From Crossaster papposus (Eukaryota > Echinodermata > Asteroidea > Velatida > Solasteridae), in assembly GCA_037893245.1 (NCBI GenBank), contig JBAIAA010000506.1, positions 1,549,001 through 1,613,000 of the forward strand: a stretch of DNA of 64,000 nucleotides, written 5' to 3'. Shown in pieces: positions 40,033-53,206 of this stretch. A program made the position numbers and the translations under genes. Positions within the stretch are counted from its first letter, which is position 1, and each line of letters starts with the position of its first letter. The notes under the pieces were generated by a model that saw only the letters and a program-made list of their open reading frames with translations, had not been told where the DNA came from and searched no databases.

Positions 40033-42465
40033 TTGTTCCGACATCAGGTGTTTATTTCTTATGCACACTTCTTTCCCTTTACATATTTAACTCGAGGGCT
40101 TGTTCCGACATCAGGTGTTTATTTCTTATGCACACTTCTTTCCCTTTACATATTTAACTCTAGGGCTTGTTCCGACATCAGGTGTTTATTTCTTATGCAC
40201 ACTTCTTGCCCTTAACATATTTAACTCGAGTGCTTGTTCCGACATCAGGTGTTTATTTCGTATGCACACTTCTTTCCCTTTACATATTTAACTCGAGGGC
40301 TTGTTCCGACATCAGGTGTTTATTTCTTATGCACACTTTTTTCCCTTTACATATTTAACTCGAGTGTTTGTTCCGACATCAGGTGTTTATTTCTGTCCTG
40401 AAATTATCATTTTTGACATCATTTTTGACATCATTTTTGACATCATTTTGACATCATTTTTGACTGTAAGACTGAACATTTATAATGCACACTTCATTCC
40501 CTTAACATATTTAACTTGAGGGCTTGTTCCGACATCAGGTGTCTATTTCTGTCCAGAAATTATCATTTTTGACATCATTTTTGACATCATTTTTGACATC
40601 ATTTCTGACATCATTTTTGACATCATTTTTGACATCATTTGTGACATCATATTTGACATCATTTTTGACATGGTTTTTGACATCATTTTTGACATCATTT
40701 TTGACATCATTTTGGACATCATTTTTGACATCATTTTGACATCATTTTCACATCATTTTTGACTGTAAGACTGAAAATGTATAATGCACACTTCTTTCCC
40801 TTAACATATTTAACTCGAGGGCTTGTTCCGACATCAGGTGTCTATTCCTGTCCTGAAATTATCATTTTTGACATCATTTTTGACATCATTTTTGGCATCA
40901 TTTTTGAATGTAAGACTTACAATTTATAATGCACACTTCTTTCCCTTAACATATTTAACTCGAGGGCTTGTTCCGACATCAGGTGTCTATTTCTGTCCTG
41001 AAATTATCATTTTTGACATCATTTTTGACATCATTTTTAATATCATTTTTTACATCATTTTTTACATCATTTTTTACATCATTTTTGACTGTAAGACTGA
41101 AAATTTCTAATGCACACTTCTTTCCCTTAACATATTTAACTCGAAGGCTTGTTCCGACATCAGGTGTCTATTTCTGTCCTGAAATTATCATTTTTGACAT
41201 CATTTTTGACATCATTTTTGACATCATTTTTGACTGTAAGACTGAAAATTTATAATGCACACTTCTTTCCCTTTACATATTTAACTCGAGGGCTTGTTCC
41301 GACATCAGGTGTTTATTTCTGTGCTGAAATTATCATTTTTGACATCATTTTTGACATCATTTTTGACATCATTTTTGACATCATTTTTGACATCATTTTT
41401 GACATCATTTTTGACATCATTTTTGACATCATTTTTGACATCATTTTGACATCATTTTGACATCATTTTTGACTGTAAGACTGAAAATGTATAATGCACA
41501 CTTCTTTCCCTTAACATATTTAACTCGAGGGCTTGTTCCGACATCAGGTGTCTATTTCTGTCCTGAAATTATCATTTTTGACATCATTTTTGACATCATT
41601 TTTGGCATCATTTTTGAATGTAAGACTGAAAATTTATAATGCACACTTCTTTCCCTTAACATATTTAACTCGAGGGCTTGTTCCGACATCAGGTGTCTAT
41701 TTCTGTCCTGAAATTATCATTTTTGACATCATTTTTGACATCATTTTTTATATCATTTTTTACATCATTTTTTACATCATTTTTTACATCATTTTTGACT
41801 GTAAGACTGAAAATTTCTAATGCACACTTCTTTCCCTTAACATATTTAACTCGAAGGCTTGTTCCGACATCAGGTGTCTATTTCTGTCCTGAAATTATCA
41901 TTTTTGACATCATTTTTGACATCATTTTTGACATCATTTTTGACTGTAAGACTGAAAATTTATAATGCACACTTCTTTCCCTTTACATATTTAACTCGAG
42001 GGCTTGTTTCGACATCAGGTGTTTATTTCTGTCCTGAAATTATCATTTTTGACATCATTTTTGACATCATTTTTGACATCATTTTTGACATCATTTTTGA
42101 CATCATTTTTGACATCATTTTTGACTGTAAGACTGAAAATTTCTAATGCATACTTCTTTCCCTTTACATATTTAACTCGAGGGCTTGTTCCGACATCAGG
42201 TGTCTATTTCAGTCCTGAAATTATCATTTTTGACATTATTTTTGACATCATTTTTGACATCATTTTTGACATCATTTTTGACATCATTTTTGACATCATT
42301 TTTGACATCATTTTTGACATCATTTTTGACATCATTTTTGACATCATTTTTGACTGTAAGACTGAACATTTAAAAATGCACACTTCTTTCCCTTAACATA
42401 TTTAACTCGAGGGCTTGTTCAGACATCAGGACACTTCTTTCCCTTTACAAATTTAACTCGAGGGC
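40033..42465 (+). repeat. Transition block: last left-type cassette, then simple L units
   Basis: Order: five S, 156, 299, 145, 181, 145, 239, 145, 181, 145, 181, 230, D. The 299 bp unit is the longest L (sixteen subrepeats). It is also the most mutated, with GTCCAGAAATT, TTTGTGACATC, TGACATGG, TTTTGGACATC and TTTTCACATC. The unit at 41294 has a unique GTGCTG head and ends in the paired 11-mers, so it looks hybrid. Left-dialect markers disappear inside this block. Confidence 0.9.
40565..40754 (+). repeat. Longest 12-mer tract (sixteen copies, degenerate)
   Basis: Sixteen subrepeats, fourteen of 12 bp and two of 11 bp (190 bp). Many are altered: ATTTCTGACATC, ATTTGTGACATC, ATATTTGACATC, TGACATGG, ATTTTGGACATC and ATTTTCACATC. 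Unlike the perfect tracts, this one has diverged, so it is either old or not being corrected by its neighbours. Confidence 0.9.
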
Positions 42466-45340
42466 TTGTTCCGACATCAGGTGTTTATTTCTTATGCACA
42501 CTTCTTTCCCTTTACATATTTAACTCGAGGGCTTGTTCCGACATCAGGTGTTTATTTCTTATGCACACTTCTTTCCCTTAACATATTTAACTCGAGGGCT
42601 TGTTCCGACATCATGTGTCTATTTCTGTCCTGAAATTATCATTTTTGACATCATTTTTTACATCATTTTTGACATCATTTGTGACATCATTTTTGAATGT
42701 AAGACTGAAAATTTATAATGCACACTTCTTTCCCTTAACATATTTAACTCGAGGGCTTGTTCCGACATCAGGTGTCTATTTCTGTCCTGAAATTATCATT
42801 TTTGACATCATTTTTGACATCATTTTTTATATCATTTTTTACATCATTTTTTACATCATTTTTTACATCATTTTTGACTGTAAGACTGAAAATTTCTAAT
42901 GCACACTTCTTTCCCTTAACATATTTAACTCGAAGGCTTGTTCCGACATCAGGTGTCTATTTCTGTCCTGAAATTATCATTTTTGACATCATTTTTGACA
43001 TCATTTTTGACATCATTTTTGACTGTAAGACTGAACATTTATAATGCACACTTCTTTCCCTTTACATATTTAACTCGAGGGCTTGTTCCGACATCAGGTG
43101 TCTATTTTAGTCCTGAAATTATCATTTTTGACATCATTTTTGACATCATTTTTGACATCATTTTTGACATCATTTTTGACTGTAAGACTGAACATTTAAA
43201 ATGCACACTTCTTTCCCTTAACATATTTAACTCGAGGGCTTGTTCCGACATCAGGACACTTCTTTCCCTTTACAAATTTAACTCGAGGGCTTGTTCCGAC
43301 ATCAGGTGTTTATTTCTTATGCACACTTCTTTCCCTTTACATATTTAACTCGAGGGCTTGTTCCGACATCAGGTGTTTATTTCTTATGCACACTTCTTTC
43401 CCTTTACATATTTAACTCGAGGGCTTGTTCCGACATCAGGTGTTTATTTCTTATGCACACTTCTTTCCCTTTACATATTTAACTCGAGGGCTTGTTCCGA
43501 CATCGGGTGTTTATTTCTTATGCACACTTCTTTCCCTTTACATATTTAACTCGAGGGCTTGTTCCGACATCAGGCGTTTATTTCTTATGTACACTTCTTT
43601 CCCTTTACATATTTAACTCGAGGGCTTGTTCCGACATCAGGTGTTTATTTCTTATGCACACTTCTTTCCCTTTACATATTTAACTCGAGGGCTTGTTCCG
43701 ACATCAGGTGTTTATTTCTTATGCACACTTCTTTCCCTTTACATATTTAACTCGAGGTCTTGTTCAGACATCAGGTGTTTATTTCTTATGCACACTTCTT
43801 TCCCTTTACATATTTAACTCGAGGGCTTGTTCCGACATCAGGTGTTTATTTCTTATGCACACTTCTTTCCCTTAACATATTTAACTCGAGGGCTTGTTCC
43901 GTCATCAGGTGTTTATTTCTTATGCACACTTCTTTCCCTTTACATATTTAACTCGAGGTCTTGTTCAGACATCAGGTGTTTATTTCTTATGCACACTTCT
44001 TTCCCCTTACATATTTAACTCGAGGGCTTGTTCCGACATCAGGTGTTTATTTCTGTACTGAAATTATCATTTTTGACATCATTTTTGACATCATTTTTGA
44101 CATCATTTTTGACATCATTTTTGACATCATTTTTGACATCATATTTGACATCATTTTTGACTGTAAGACTGAACATTTATAATGCACACTTCTTTCCCTT
44201 AACATATTTACTTCGAGGGCTTGTTCCGACATCAGGTGTTTATTTCTTATGCACACTTCTTTCCCTTTACATATTTAACTCGAGGTCTTGTTCAGACATC
44301 AGGTGTTTATTTCTTATGCACACTTCTTTCCCTTTACATATTTAACTCGAGGGCTTGTTCCGACATCAGGTGTTTATTTATTATGCACACTTTTTTCCCT
44401 TTACATATTTAACTCGAGGGCTTGTTCCGACATCATGTGTCTATTTCTGTCCTGAAATTATCATTTTTGACATCATTTTTGACATCATTTTTGACATCAT
44501 TTTTGACATCATTTTTTAATGTAAGACTGAAAATGTATAATGCACACTTCTTTCCCTTAACATATTTAACTCGAGGGCTTGTTCCGACATCAGGTGTCTA
44601 TTTCTGTCCTGAAATTATAATTTTTGACATCATTTTTGACATCATTTTGACATCATTTTGACATCATTTTTGACTGTAAGACTGAAAATGTATAATGCAC
44701 ACTTCTTTCCCTTAACATATTTAACTCGAGGGCTTGTTCCGACATCAGGTGTCTATTTCTGTCCTGAAATTATCATTTTTGACATCATTTTTGACATCAT
44801 TTTTTATATCATTTTTTACATCATTTTTTACATCATTTTTGACTGTAAGACTGAAAATTTCTAATGCACACTTCTTTCCCTTAACATATTTAACTCGAGG
44901 GCTTGTTCCGACATCAGGTGTCTATTTCTGTCCTGAAATTATCATTTTTGACATCATTTTTGACATCATTTTTGACATCATTTTTGACATCATTTTTGAC
45001 TGTAAGACTGAAAATTTCTAATGCACACTTCTTTCCCTTTACATATTTAACTCGAGGGCTTGTTCCGACATCAGGTGTCTATTTTAGTCCTGAAATTATC
45101 ATTTTTGACATCATTTTTGACATCATTTTTGACATCATTTTTGACATCATTTTTGACATCATTTTTGACATCATTTTTGACATCATTTTTGACATCATTT
45201 TTGACATCATTTTTGACATCATTTTTGACTGTAAGACTGAACATTTAAAAATGCACACTTCTTTCCCTTAACATATTTAACTCGAGGGCTTGTTCAGACA
45301 TCAGGACACTTCTTTCCCTTTACAAATTTAACTCGAGGGC
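42466..45340 (+). repeat. Right-dialect higher-order repeat, copy 1 (2875 bp)
   Basis: Order: S, S, 157, 181, 145, 157, D, eleven S, 193, three S, 157, 155, 169, 157, 230, D; the sum is 2875. It introduces the right-hand markers: TTTTAGTCCTG heads, a TGTACTG head at 44053 and a core reading TTTACTTCGAG near 44208. The S run includes CATCGGGTG, CAGGCGTTTATTTCTTATGTAC, and GAGGTCTTGTTCAGAC twice. Confidence 0.92.
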
Positions 45341-48300
45341 TTGTTCCGACATCAGGTGTTTATTTCTTATGCACACTTCTTTCCCTTTACATATTTAACT
45401 CGAGGGCTTGTTCCGACATCAGGTGTTTATTTCTTATGCACACTTCTTTCCCTTAACATATTTAACTCGAGGGCTTGTTCCGACATCATGTGTCTATTTC
45501 TGTCCTGAAATTATTATTTTTGACATCATTTTTGACATCATTTTTGACATCATTTTTGACATCATTTTTGAATGTAAGACTGAAAATTTATAATGCACAC
45601 TTCTTTCCCTTAACATATTTAACTCGAGGGCTTGTTCCGACATCAGGTGTCTATTTCTGTCCTGAAATTATCATTTTTGACATCATTTTTGACATCATTT
45701 TTTATATCATTTTTTACATCATTTTTTACATCATTTTTTACATCATTTTTGACTGTAAGACTGAAAATTTCTAATGCACACTTCTTTCCCTTAACATATT
45801 TAACTCGAAGGCTTGTTCCGACATCAGGTGTCTATTTCTGTCCTGAAATTATCATTTTTGACATCATTTTTGACATCATTTTTGACTGTAAGACTGACAA
45901 TTTATAATGCACACTTCTTTCCCTTTACATATTTAACTCGAGGGCTTGTTCCGACATCAGGTGTCTATTTTAGTCCTGAAATTATCATTTTTGACATCAT
46001 TTTTGACATCATTTTTGACATCATTTTTGACATCATTTTTGACTGTAAGACTGAACATTTAAAATGCACACTTCTTTCCCTTAACATATTTAACTCGAGG
46101 GCTTGTTCCGACATCAGGACACTTCTTTCCCTTTACAAATTTAACTCGAGGGCTTGTTCCGACATCAGGTGTTTATTTCTTATGCACACTTCTTTCCCTT
46201 TACATATTTAACTCGAGGGCTTGTTCCGACATCAGGTGTTTATTTCTTATGCACACTTCTTTCCCTTTACATATTTAACTCTAGGGCTTGTTCCGACATC
46301 AGGTGTTTATTTCTTATGCACACTTCTTTCCCTTTACATATTTAACTCGAGGGCTTGTTCCGACATCAGGTGTTTATTTCTTATGCACACTTCTTTCCCT
46401 TTACATATTTAACTCGAGGGCTTGTTCCGACATCGGGTGTTTATTTCTTATGCACACTTCTTTCCCTTTACATATTTAACTCGAGGGCTTGTTCCGACAT
46501 CAGGCGTTTATTTCTTATGTACACTTCTTTCCCTTTACATATTTAACTCGAGGGCTTGTTCCGACATCAGGTGTTTATTTCTTATGCACACTTCTTTCCC
46601 TTTACATATTTAACTCGAGGGCTTGTTCCGACATCAGGTGTTTATTTCTTATGCACACTTCTTTCCCTTTACATATTTAACTCGAGGTCTTGTTCAGACA
46701 TCAGGTGTTTATTTCTTATGCACACTTCTTTCCCTTTACATATTTAACTCGAGGGCTTGTTCCGACATCAGGTGTTTATTTCTTATGCACACTTCTTTCC
46801 CTTAACATATTTAACTCGAGGGCTTGTTCCGTCATCAGGTGTTTATTTCTTATGCACACTTCTTTCCCTTTACATATTTAACTCGAGGTCTTGTTCAGAC
46901 ATCAGGTGTTTATTTCTTATGCACACTTCTTTCCCCTTACATATTTAACTCGAGAGCTTGTTCCGACATCAGGTGTTTATTTCTGTACTGAAATTATCAT
47001 TTTTGACATCATTTTTGACATCATTTTTGACATCATTTTTGACATCATTTTTGACATCATTTTTGACATCATTTTTGACTGTAAGACTGAACATTTATAA
47101 TGCACACTTCTTTCCCTTAACATATTTAACTCGAGGGCTTGTTCCGACATCAGGTGTCTATTTCTGTCCTGAAATTATAATTTTTGACATCATTTTTGAC
47201 ATCATTTTGACATCATTTTGACATCATTTTTGACTGTAAGACTGAAAATGTATAATGCACACTTCTTTCCCTTAACATATTTAACTCGAGGGCTTGTTCC
47301 GACATCAGGTGTCTATTCCTGTCCTGAAATTATCATTTTTGACATCATTTTTGACATCATTTTTGGCATCATTTTTGAATGTAAGACTGAAAATTTATAA
47401 TGCACACTTCTTTCCCTTAACATATTTAACTCGAGGGCTTGTTCCGACATCAGGTGTCTATTTCTGTCCTGAAATTATCATTTTTGACATCATTTTTGAC
47501 ATCATTTTTTATATCATTTTTTACATCATTTTTTACATCATTTTTGACTGTAAGACTGAAAATTTATAATGCACACTTCTTTCCCTTAACATATTTAACT
47601 CGAGGGCTTGTTCCGACATCAGGTGTCTATTTCTGTCCTGAAATTATCATTTTTGACATCATTTTTGACATCATTTTTGACATCATTTTTGACATCATTT
47701 TTGACTGTAAGACTAAAAATTTCTAATGCACACTTCTTTCCCTTTACATATTTAACTCGAGGGCTTGTTCCGACATCAGGTGTCTATTTTAGTCCTGAAA
47801 TTATCATTTTTGACATCATTTTTGACATCATTTTTGACATCATTTTTGACATCATTTTTGACATCATTTTTGACATCATTTTTGACATCATTTTTGACAT
47901 CATTTTTGACATCATTTTTGACATCATTTTTGACATCATTTTTGACTGTAAGACTGAAAATTTCTAATGCACACTTCTTTCCCTTAACATATTTAACTCG
48001 AGGGCTTGTTCCGACATCATGTGTCTATTTCTGTCCTGAAATTATCATTTTTGACATCATTTTTGACATCATTTTTGACTGTAAGACTGAACATTTATAA
48101 TGCACACTTCTTTCCCTTAACATATTTACTTCGAGGGCTTGTTCCGACATCAGGTGTTTATTTCTTATGCACACTTCTTTCCCTTTACATATTTAACTCG
48201 AGGTCTTGTTCAGACATCAGGTGTTTATTTCTTATGCACACTTTTTTCCCTTTATATATTTAACTCGGGGGCTTGTTCCGACATCAGGTGTTTATTTCTT

Positions 48301-50132
48301 ATGCACAATTCCTTCCCTTTACATATTTAACTCGAGGGCTTGTTCCGACATCATGTGTCTATTTCTGTCCTGAAATTATCATTTTTGACATCATTTTTGA
48401 CATCATTTTTGACATCATTTTTGACATCATTTTTGAATGTAAGACTGAAAATTTATAATGCACACTTCTTTCCCTTTACATATTTAACTCGAGGGCTTGT
48501 TCCGACATCAGGTGTTTATTTCTTATGCACACTTCTTTCCCTTTACATATTTAACTCGAGGTCTTGTTCAGACATCAGGTGTTTATTTCTTATGCACACT
48601 TCTTTCCCTTTACATATTTAACTCGAGGGCTTGTTCCGACATCAGGTGTTTATTTCTTATGCACACTTCTTTCCCTTAACATATTTAACTCGAGGGCTTG
48701 TTCCGTCATCAGGTGTTTATTTCTTATGCACACTTCTTTCCCTTTACATATTTAACTCGAGGTCTTGTTCAGACATCAGGTGTTTATTTCTTATGCACAC
48801 TTCTTTCCCCTTACATATTTAACTCGAGAGCTTGTTCCGACATCAGGTGTTTATTTCTGTACTGAAATTATCATTTTTGACATCATTTTTGACATCATTT
48901 TTGACATCATTTTTGACATCATTTTTGACATCATATTTGACATCATTTTTGACTGTAAGACTGAACATTTATAATGCACACTTCTTTCCCTTAACATATT
49001 TACTTCGAGGGCTTGTTCCGACATCAGGTGTTTATTTCTTATGCACACTTCTTTCCCTTTACATATTTAACTCGAGGTCTTGTTCAGACATCAGGTGTTT
49101 ATTTCTTATGCACACTTCTTTCCCTTTACATATTTAACTCGAGGGCTTGTTCCGACATCAGGTGTTTATTTATTATGCACACTTTTTTCCCTTTACATAT
49201 TTAACTCGAGGGCTTGTTCCGACATCATGTGTCTATTTCTGTCCTGAAATTATCATTTTTGACATCATTTTTGACATCATTTTTGACATCATTTTTGACA
49301 TCATTTTTTAATGTAAGACTGAAAATGTATAATGCACACTTCTTTCCCTTAACATATTTAACTCGAGGGCTTGTTCCGACATCAGGTGTCTATTTCTGTC
49401 CTGAAATTATAATTTTTGACATCATTTTTGACATCATTTTGACATCATTTTGACATCATTTTTGACTGTAAGACTGAAAATGTATAATGCACACTTCTTT
49501 CCCTTAACATATTTAACTCGAGGGCTTGTTCCGACATCAGGTGTCTATTTCTGTCCTGAAATTATCATTTTTGACATCATTTTTGACATCATTTTTTATA
49601 TCATTTTTTACATCATTTTTTACATCATTTTTGACTGTAAGACTGAAAATTTCTAATGCACACTTCTTTCCCTTAACATATTTAACTCGAGGGCTTGTTC
49701 CGACATCAGGTGTCTATTTCTGTCCTGAAATTATCATTTTTGACATCATTTTTGACATCATTTTTGACATCATTTTTGACATCATTTTTGACTGTAAGAC
49801 TGAAAATTTCTAATGCACACTTCTTTCCCTTTACATATTTAACTCGAGGGCTTGTTCCGACATCAGGTGTCTATTTTAGTCCTGAAATTATCATTTTTGA
49901 CATCATTTTTGACATCATTTTTGACATCATTTTTGACATCATTTTTGACATCATTTTTGACATCATTTTTGACATCATTTTTGACATCATTTTTGACATC
50001 ATTTTTGACATCATTTTTGACTGTAAGACTGAACATTTAAAAATGCACACTTCTTTCCCTTAACATATTTAACTCGAGGGCTTGTTCAGACATCAGGACA
50101 CTTCTTTCCCTTTACAAATTTAACTCGAGGGC
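45341..50132 (+). repeat. Right-dialect higher-order repeat, copy 2 (4792 bp)
   Basis: Order: S, S, 157, 181, 133, 157, D, twelve S, 181, 155, 145, 169, 157, 241, 133, three S, 157, five S, 181, three S, 157, 155, 169, 157, 230, D. It begins and ends like the 2875 bp copy. The inserted middle contains a second, altered pass through the same units: 47139-48005 parallels 44579-45289, and 48497-50132 repeats 43693-45340. Confidence 0.9.
47806..47937 (+). repeat. Eleven perfect 12-mers
   Basis: Eleven consecutive ATTTTTGACATC copies in a TTTTAGTCC-headed unit (47765-48005). Neighbouring units of the same head have ten (45101-45220, 49893-50012). Runs of identical copies this long point to ongoing slippage or conversion. 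Confidence 0.93.
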
Positions 50133-51414
50133 TTGTTCCGACATCAGGTGTTTATTTCTTATGCACACTTCTTTCCCTTTACATATTTAACTCGAGGGCT
50201 TGTTCCGACATCAGGTGTTTATTTCTTATGCACACTTCTTACCCTTAACATATTTAACTCGAGGGCTTGTTCCGACATCATGTGTCTATTTCTGTCCTGA
50301 AATTATCATTTTTGACATCATTTTTGACATCATTTTTGACATCATTTTTGAATGTAAGACTGAAAATTTATAATGCACACTTCTTTCCCTTAACATATTT
50401 AACTCGAGGGCTTGTTCCGACATCAGGTGTCTATTTCTGTCCTGAAATTATCATTTTTGACATCATTTTTGACATCATTTTTGACATCATTTTTTACATC
50501 ATTTTTTACATCATTTTTTACATCATTTTTGACTGTAAGACTGAAAATTTCTAATGCACACTTCTTTCCCTTAACATATTTAACTCGAAGGCTTGTTCCG
50601 ACATCAGGTGTCTATTTCTGTCCTGAAATTATCATTTTTGACATCATTTTTGACATCATTTTTGACATCATTTTTGACTGTAAGACTGAAAATTTATAAT
50701 GCACACTTCTTTCCCTTTACATATTTAACTCGAGGGCTTGTTCCGACATCAGGTGTCTATTTTAGTCCTGAAATTATCATTTTTGACATCATTTTTGACA
50801 TCATTTTTGACATCATTTTTGACATCATTTTTGACTGTAAGACTGAACATTTAAAATGCACACTTTTTTCCCTTAACATATTTAACTCGAGGGCTTGTTC
50901 CGACATCAGGACACTTCTTTCCCTTTACAAATTTAACTCGAGGGCTTGTTCCGACATCAGGTGTTTATTTCTTATGCACACTTCTTTCCCTTTACATATT
51001 TAACTCGAGGGCTTGTTCCGACATCAGGTGTTTATTTCTTATGCACACTTCTTTCCCTTTACATATTTAACTCTAGGGCTTGTTCCGACATCAGGTGTTT
51101 ATTTCTTATGCACACTTCTTTCCCTTTACATATTTAACTCGAGGGCTTGTTCCGACATCAGGTGTTTATTTCTTATGCACACTTCTTTCCCTTTACATAT
51201 TTAACTCGAGGGCTTGTTCCGACATCGGGTGTTTATTTCTTATGCACACTTCTTTCCCTTTACATATTTAACTCGAGGGCTTGTTCCGACATCAGGCGTT
51301 TATTTCTTATGTACACTTCTTTCCCTTTACATATTTAACTCGAGGGCTTGTTCCGACATCAGGTGTTTATTTCTTATGCACACTTCTTTCCCTTAACATA
51401 TTTAACTCGAAGGC
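50133..51414 (+). repeat. Right-dialect higher-order repeat, partial copy 3
   Basis: Order: S, S, 145, 181, 145, 157, D, seven S. It matches 45341 onward at offsets of 4780-4792 as far as the CAGGCGTTTATTTCTTATGTAC unit. It then breaks off after one more S unit into an L unit with a CGAAGG core at 51409. Confidence 0.9.
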
Positions 51415-52260
51415 TTGTTCCGACATCAGGTGTCTATTTCTGTCCTGAAATTATCATTTTTGACATCATTTTTGACATCATTTTTGACATCATTTTTGAC
51501 TGTAAGACTGAAAATGTATAATGCACACTTCTTTCCCTTTACATATTTAACTCGAGGGCTTGTTCCGACATCAGGTGTCTATTTCTGTCCTGAAATTATC
51601 ATTGTTGACATCATTTTTGACATCATTTTTGACATCATTTTTGACATCATTTTTGACATCATTTTTGACATCATTTTTGACTGTAAGACTTAAAATTTAA
51701 AATGCACACTTCTTTCCCTTAACATATTTAACTCGAGGGCTTGTTCCGACATCAGGACACTTCTTTCTCTTTACAAATTTAACTCGAGGGCTTGTTCCGA
51801 CATCAGGTGTTTATTTCTTATGCACTCTTCTTTCCCTTTACATATTTAACTCGAGGTCTTGTTCCGACATCAGGTGTTTATTTCTTATGCACACTTCTTT
51901 CCCTTTACATATTTAACTCGAGGGCTTGTTCCGACATCAGGTGTTTATTTCTTATGCACACTTCTTTCCCTTTACATATTTAACTCGAGGGCTTGTTCCG
52001 TCATCAGGTGTTTATTTCTGATGCACACTTCTTTCCCTTTACATATTTAACTCGAGGGCTTGTTCCGACATCAGGTGTTTATTTCTTATGCACACTTCTT
52101 TCCCTTAACATATTTAACTCGAGGACTTGTTCCGACATCATGTGTTTATTTGTCATGCACACTTCTTTCCCTTTACATATTTAACTCGAGGGCTTGTTCC
52201 GACATCAGGTGTTTATTTCTTATGCACACTTCTTTCCCTTTACATATTTAACTCGAGGGC
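51415..52260 (+). repeat. Two L units, an atypical D unit and seven S units
   Basis: Order 145, 181, D (51741), seven S. The D unit follows an L with the ordinary CTGTCC head and a CTTAAAATTTAAAATGC tail, breaking the usual pairing, and it carries TTTCTCTTTACAAATTT. The S units carry AATGCACTCTTC-type and TTTGTCATGC variants. Confidence 0.88.
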
Positions 52261-52800
52261 TTGTTCCGACATCAGGTGTTTATTTCTGTACTGAAATTAT
52301 CATTTTTGACATCATTTTTGACATCATTTTTGACATCATTTTTGACATCATTTTTGACATCATTTTTGACATCAGTTTTGACATCATTTTTGACATCATT
52401 TTTGACTGTAAGACTGAACATTTATAATGCACACTTCTTTCCCTTAACATATTTACTTCGAGGTCTTGTTCCGACATCAGGTGTTTATTTCTTATGCACA
52501 CTTCTTTCCCTTTACATATTTAACTCGAGGGCTTGTTCCGACATCAGGTGTTTATTTCTTATGCACACTTCTTTCCCTTAACATATTTAACTCGAGAGCT
52601 TGTTCCGTCATCAGGTGTTTATTTCTTATGCACACTTCTTTCCCTTTACATATTTAACTCGAGGGCTTGTTCCGACATCAGGTGTTTATTTCTTATGCAC
52701 ACTTCTTTCCCTTTACATATTTAACTCGAGGGCTTGTTCCGACACCAGGTGTTTATTTCTTATGCACACTTCTTTCCCCTTACATATTTAACTCGAGGGC
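52261..52800 (+). repeat. 540 bp higher-order repeat, copy 1
   Basis: One TGTACTG-headed L of 205 bp (eight 12-mers, one reading CAGTTTTGACATC) followed by five S units. The first core after the L reads TTTACTTCGAGGTC. This is the shortest higher-order repeat in the window. Confidence 0.9.
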
Positions 52801-53206
52801 TTGTTCCGACATCAGGTGTTTATTTCTGTACTGAAATTATCATTTTTGACATCATTTTTGACATCATTTTTGACATCATTTTTGACATCATTTTTGACAT
52901 CATTTTTGACATCATTGTTGACATCATTTTTGACATCATTTTTGACTGTAAGACTGAACATTTATAATGCACACTTCTTTCCCTTAACATATTTACTTCG
53001 AGGGCTTGTTCCGACATCAGGTGTTTATTTCTTATGCACACTTCTTTCCCTTAACATATTTACTTCGAGGTCTTGTTCCGACATCAGGTGTTTATTTCTT
53101 ATGCACACTTCTTTCCCTTTACATATTTAACTCGAGGGCTTGTTCCGACATCAGGTGTTTATTTCTTATGCACACTTCTTTCCCTTTACATATTTAACTC
53201 GAGGGC
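52801..53206 (+). repeat. 540 bp higher-order repeat, copy 2 (truncated)
   Basis: The same 205 bp L (here with ATTGTTGACATC) and only three S units, the second also reading TTTACTTCGAGGTC. Offset from copy 1 is 540. Confidence 0.9.
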
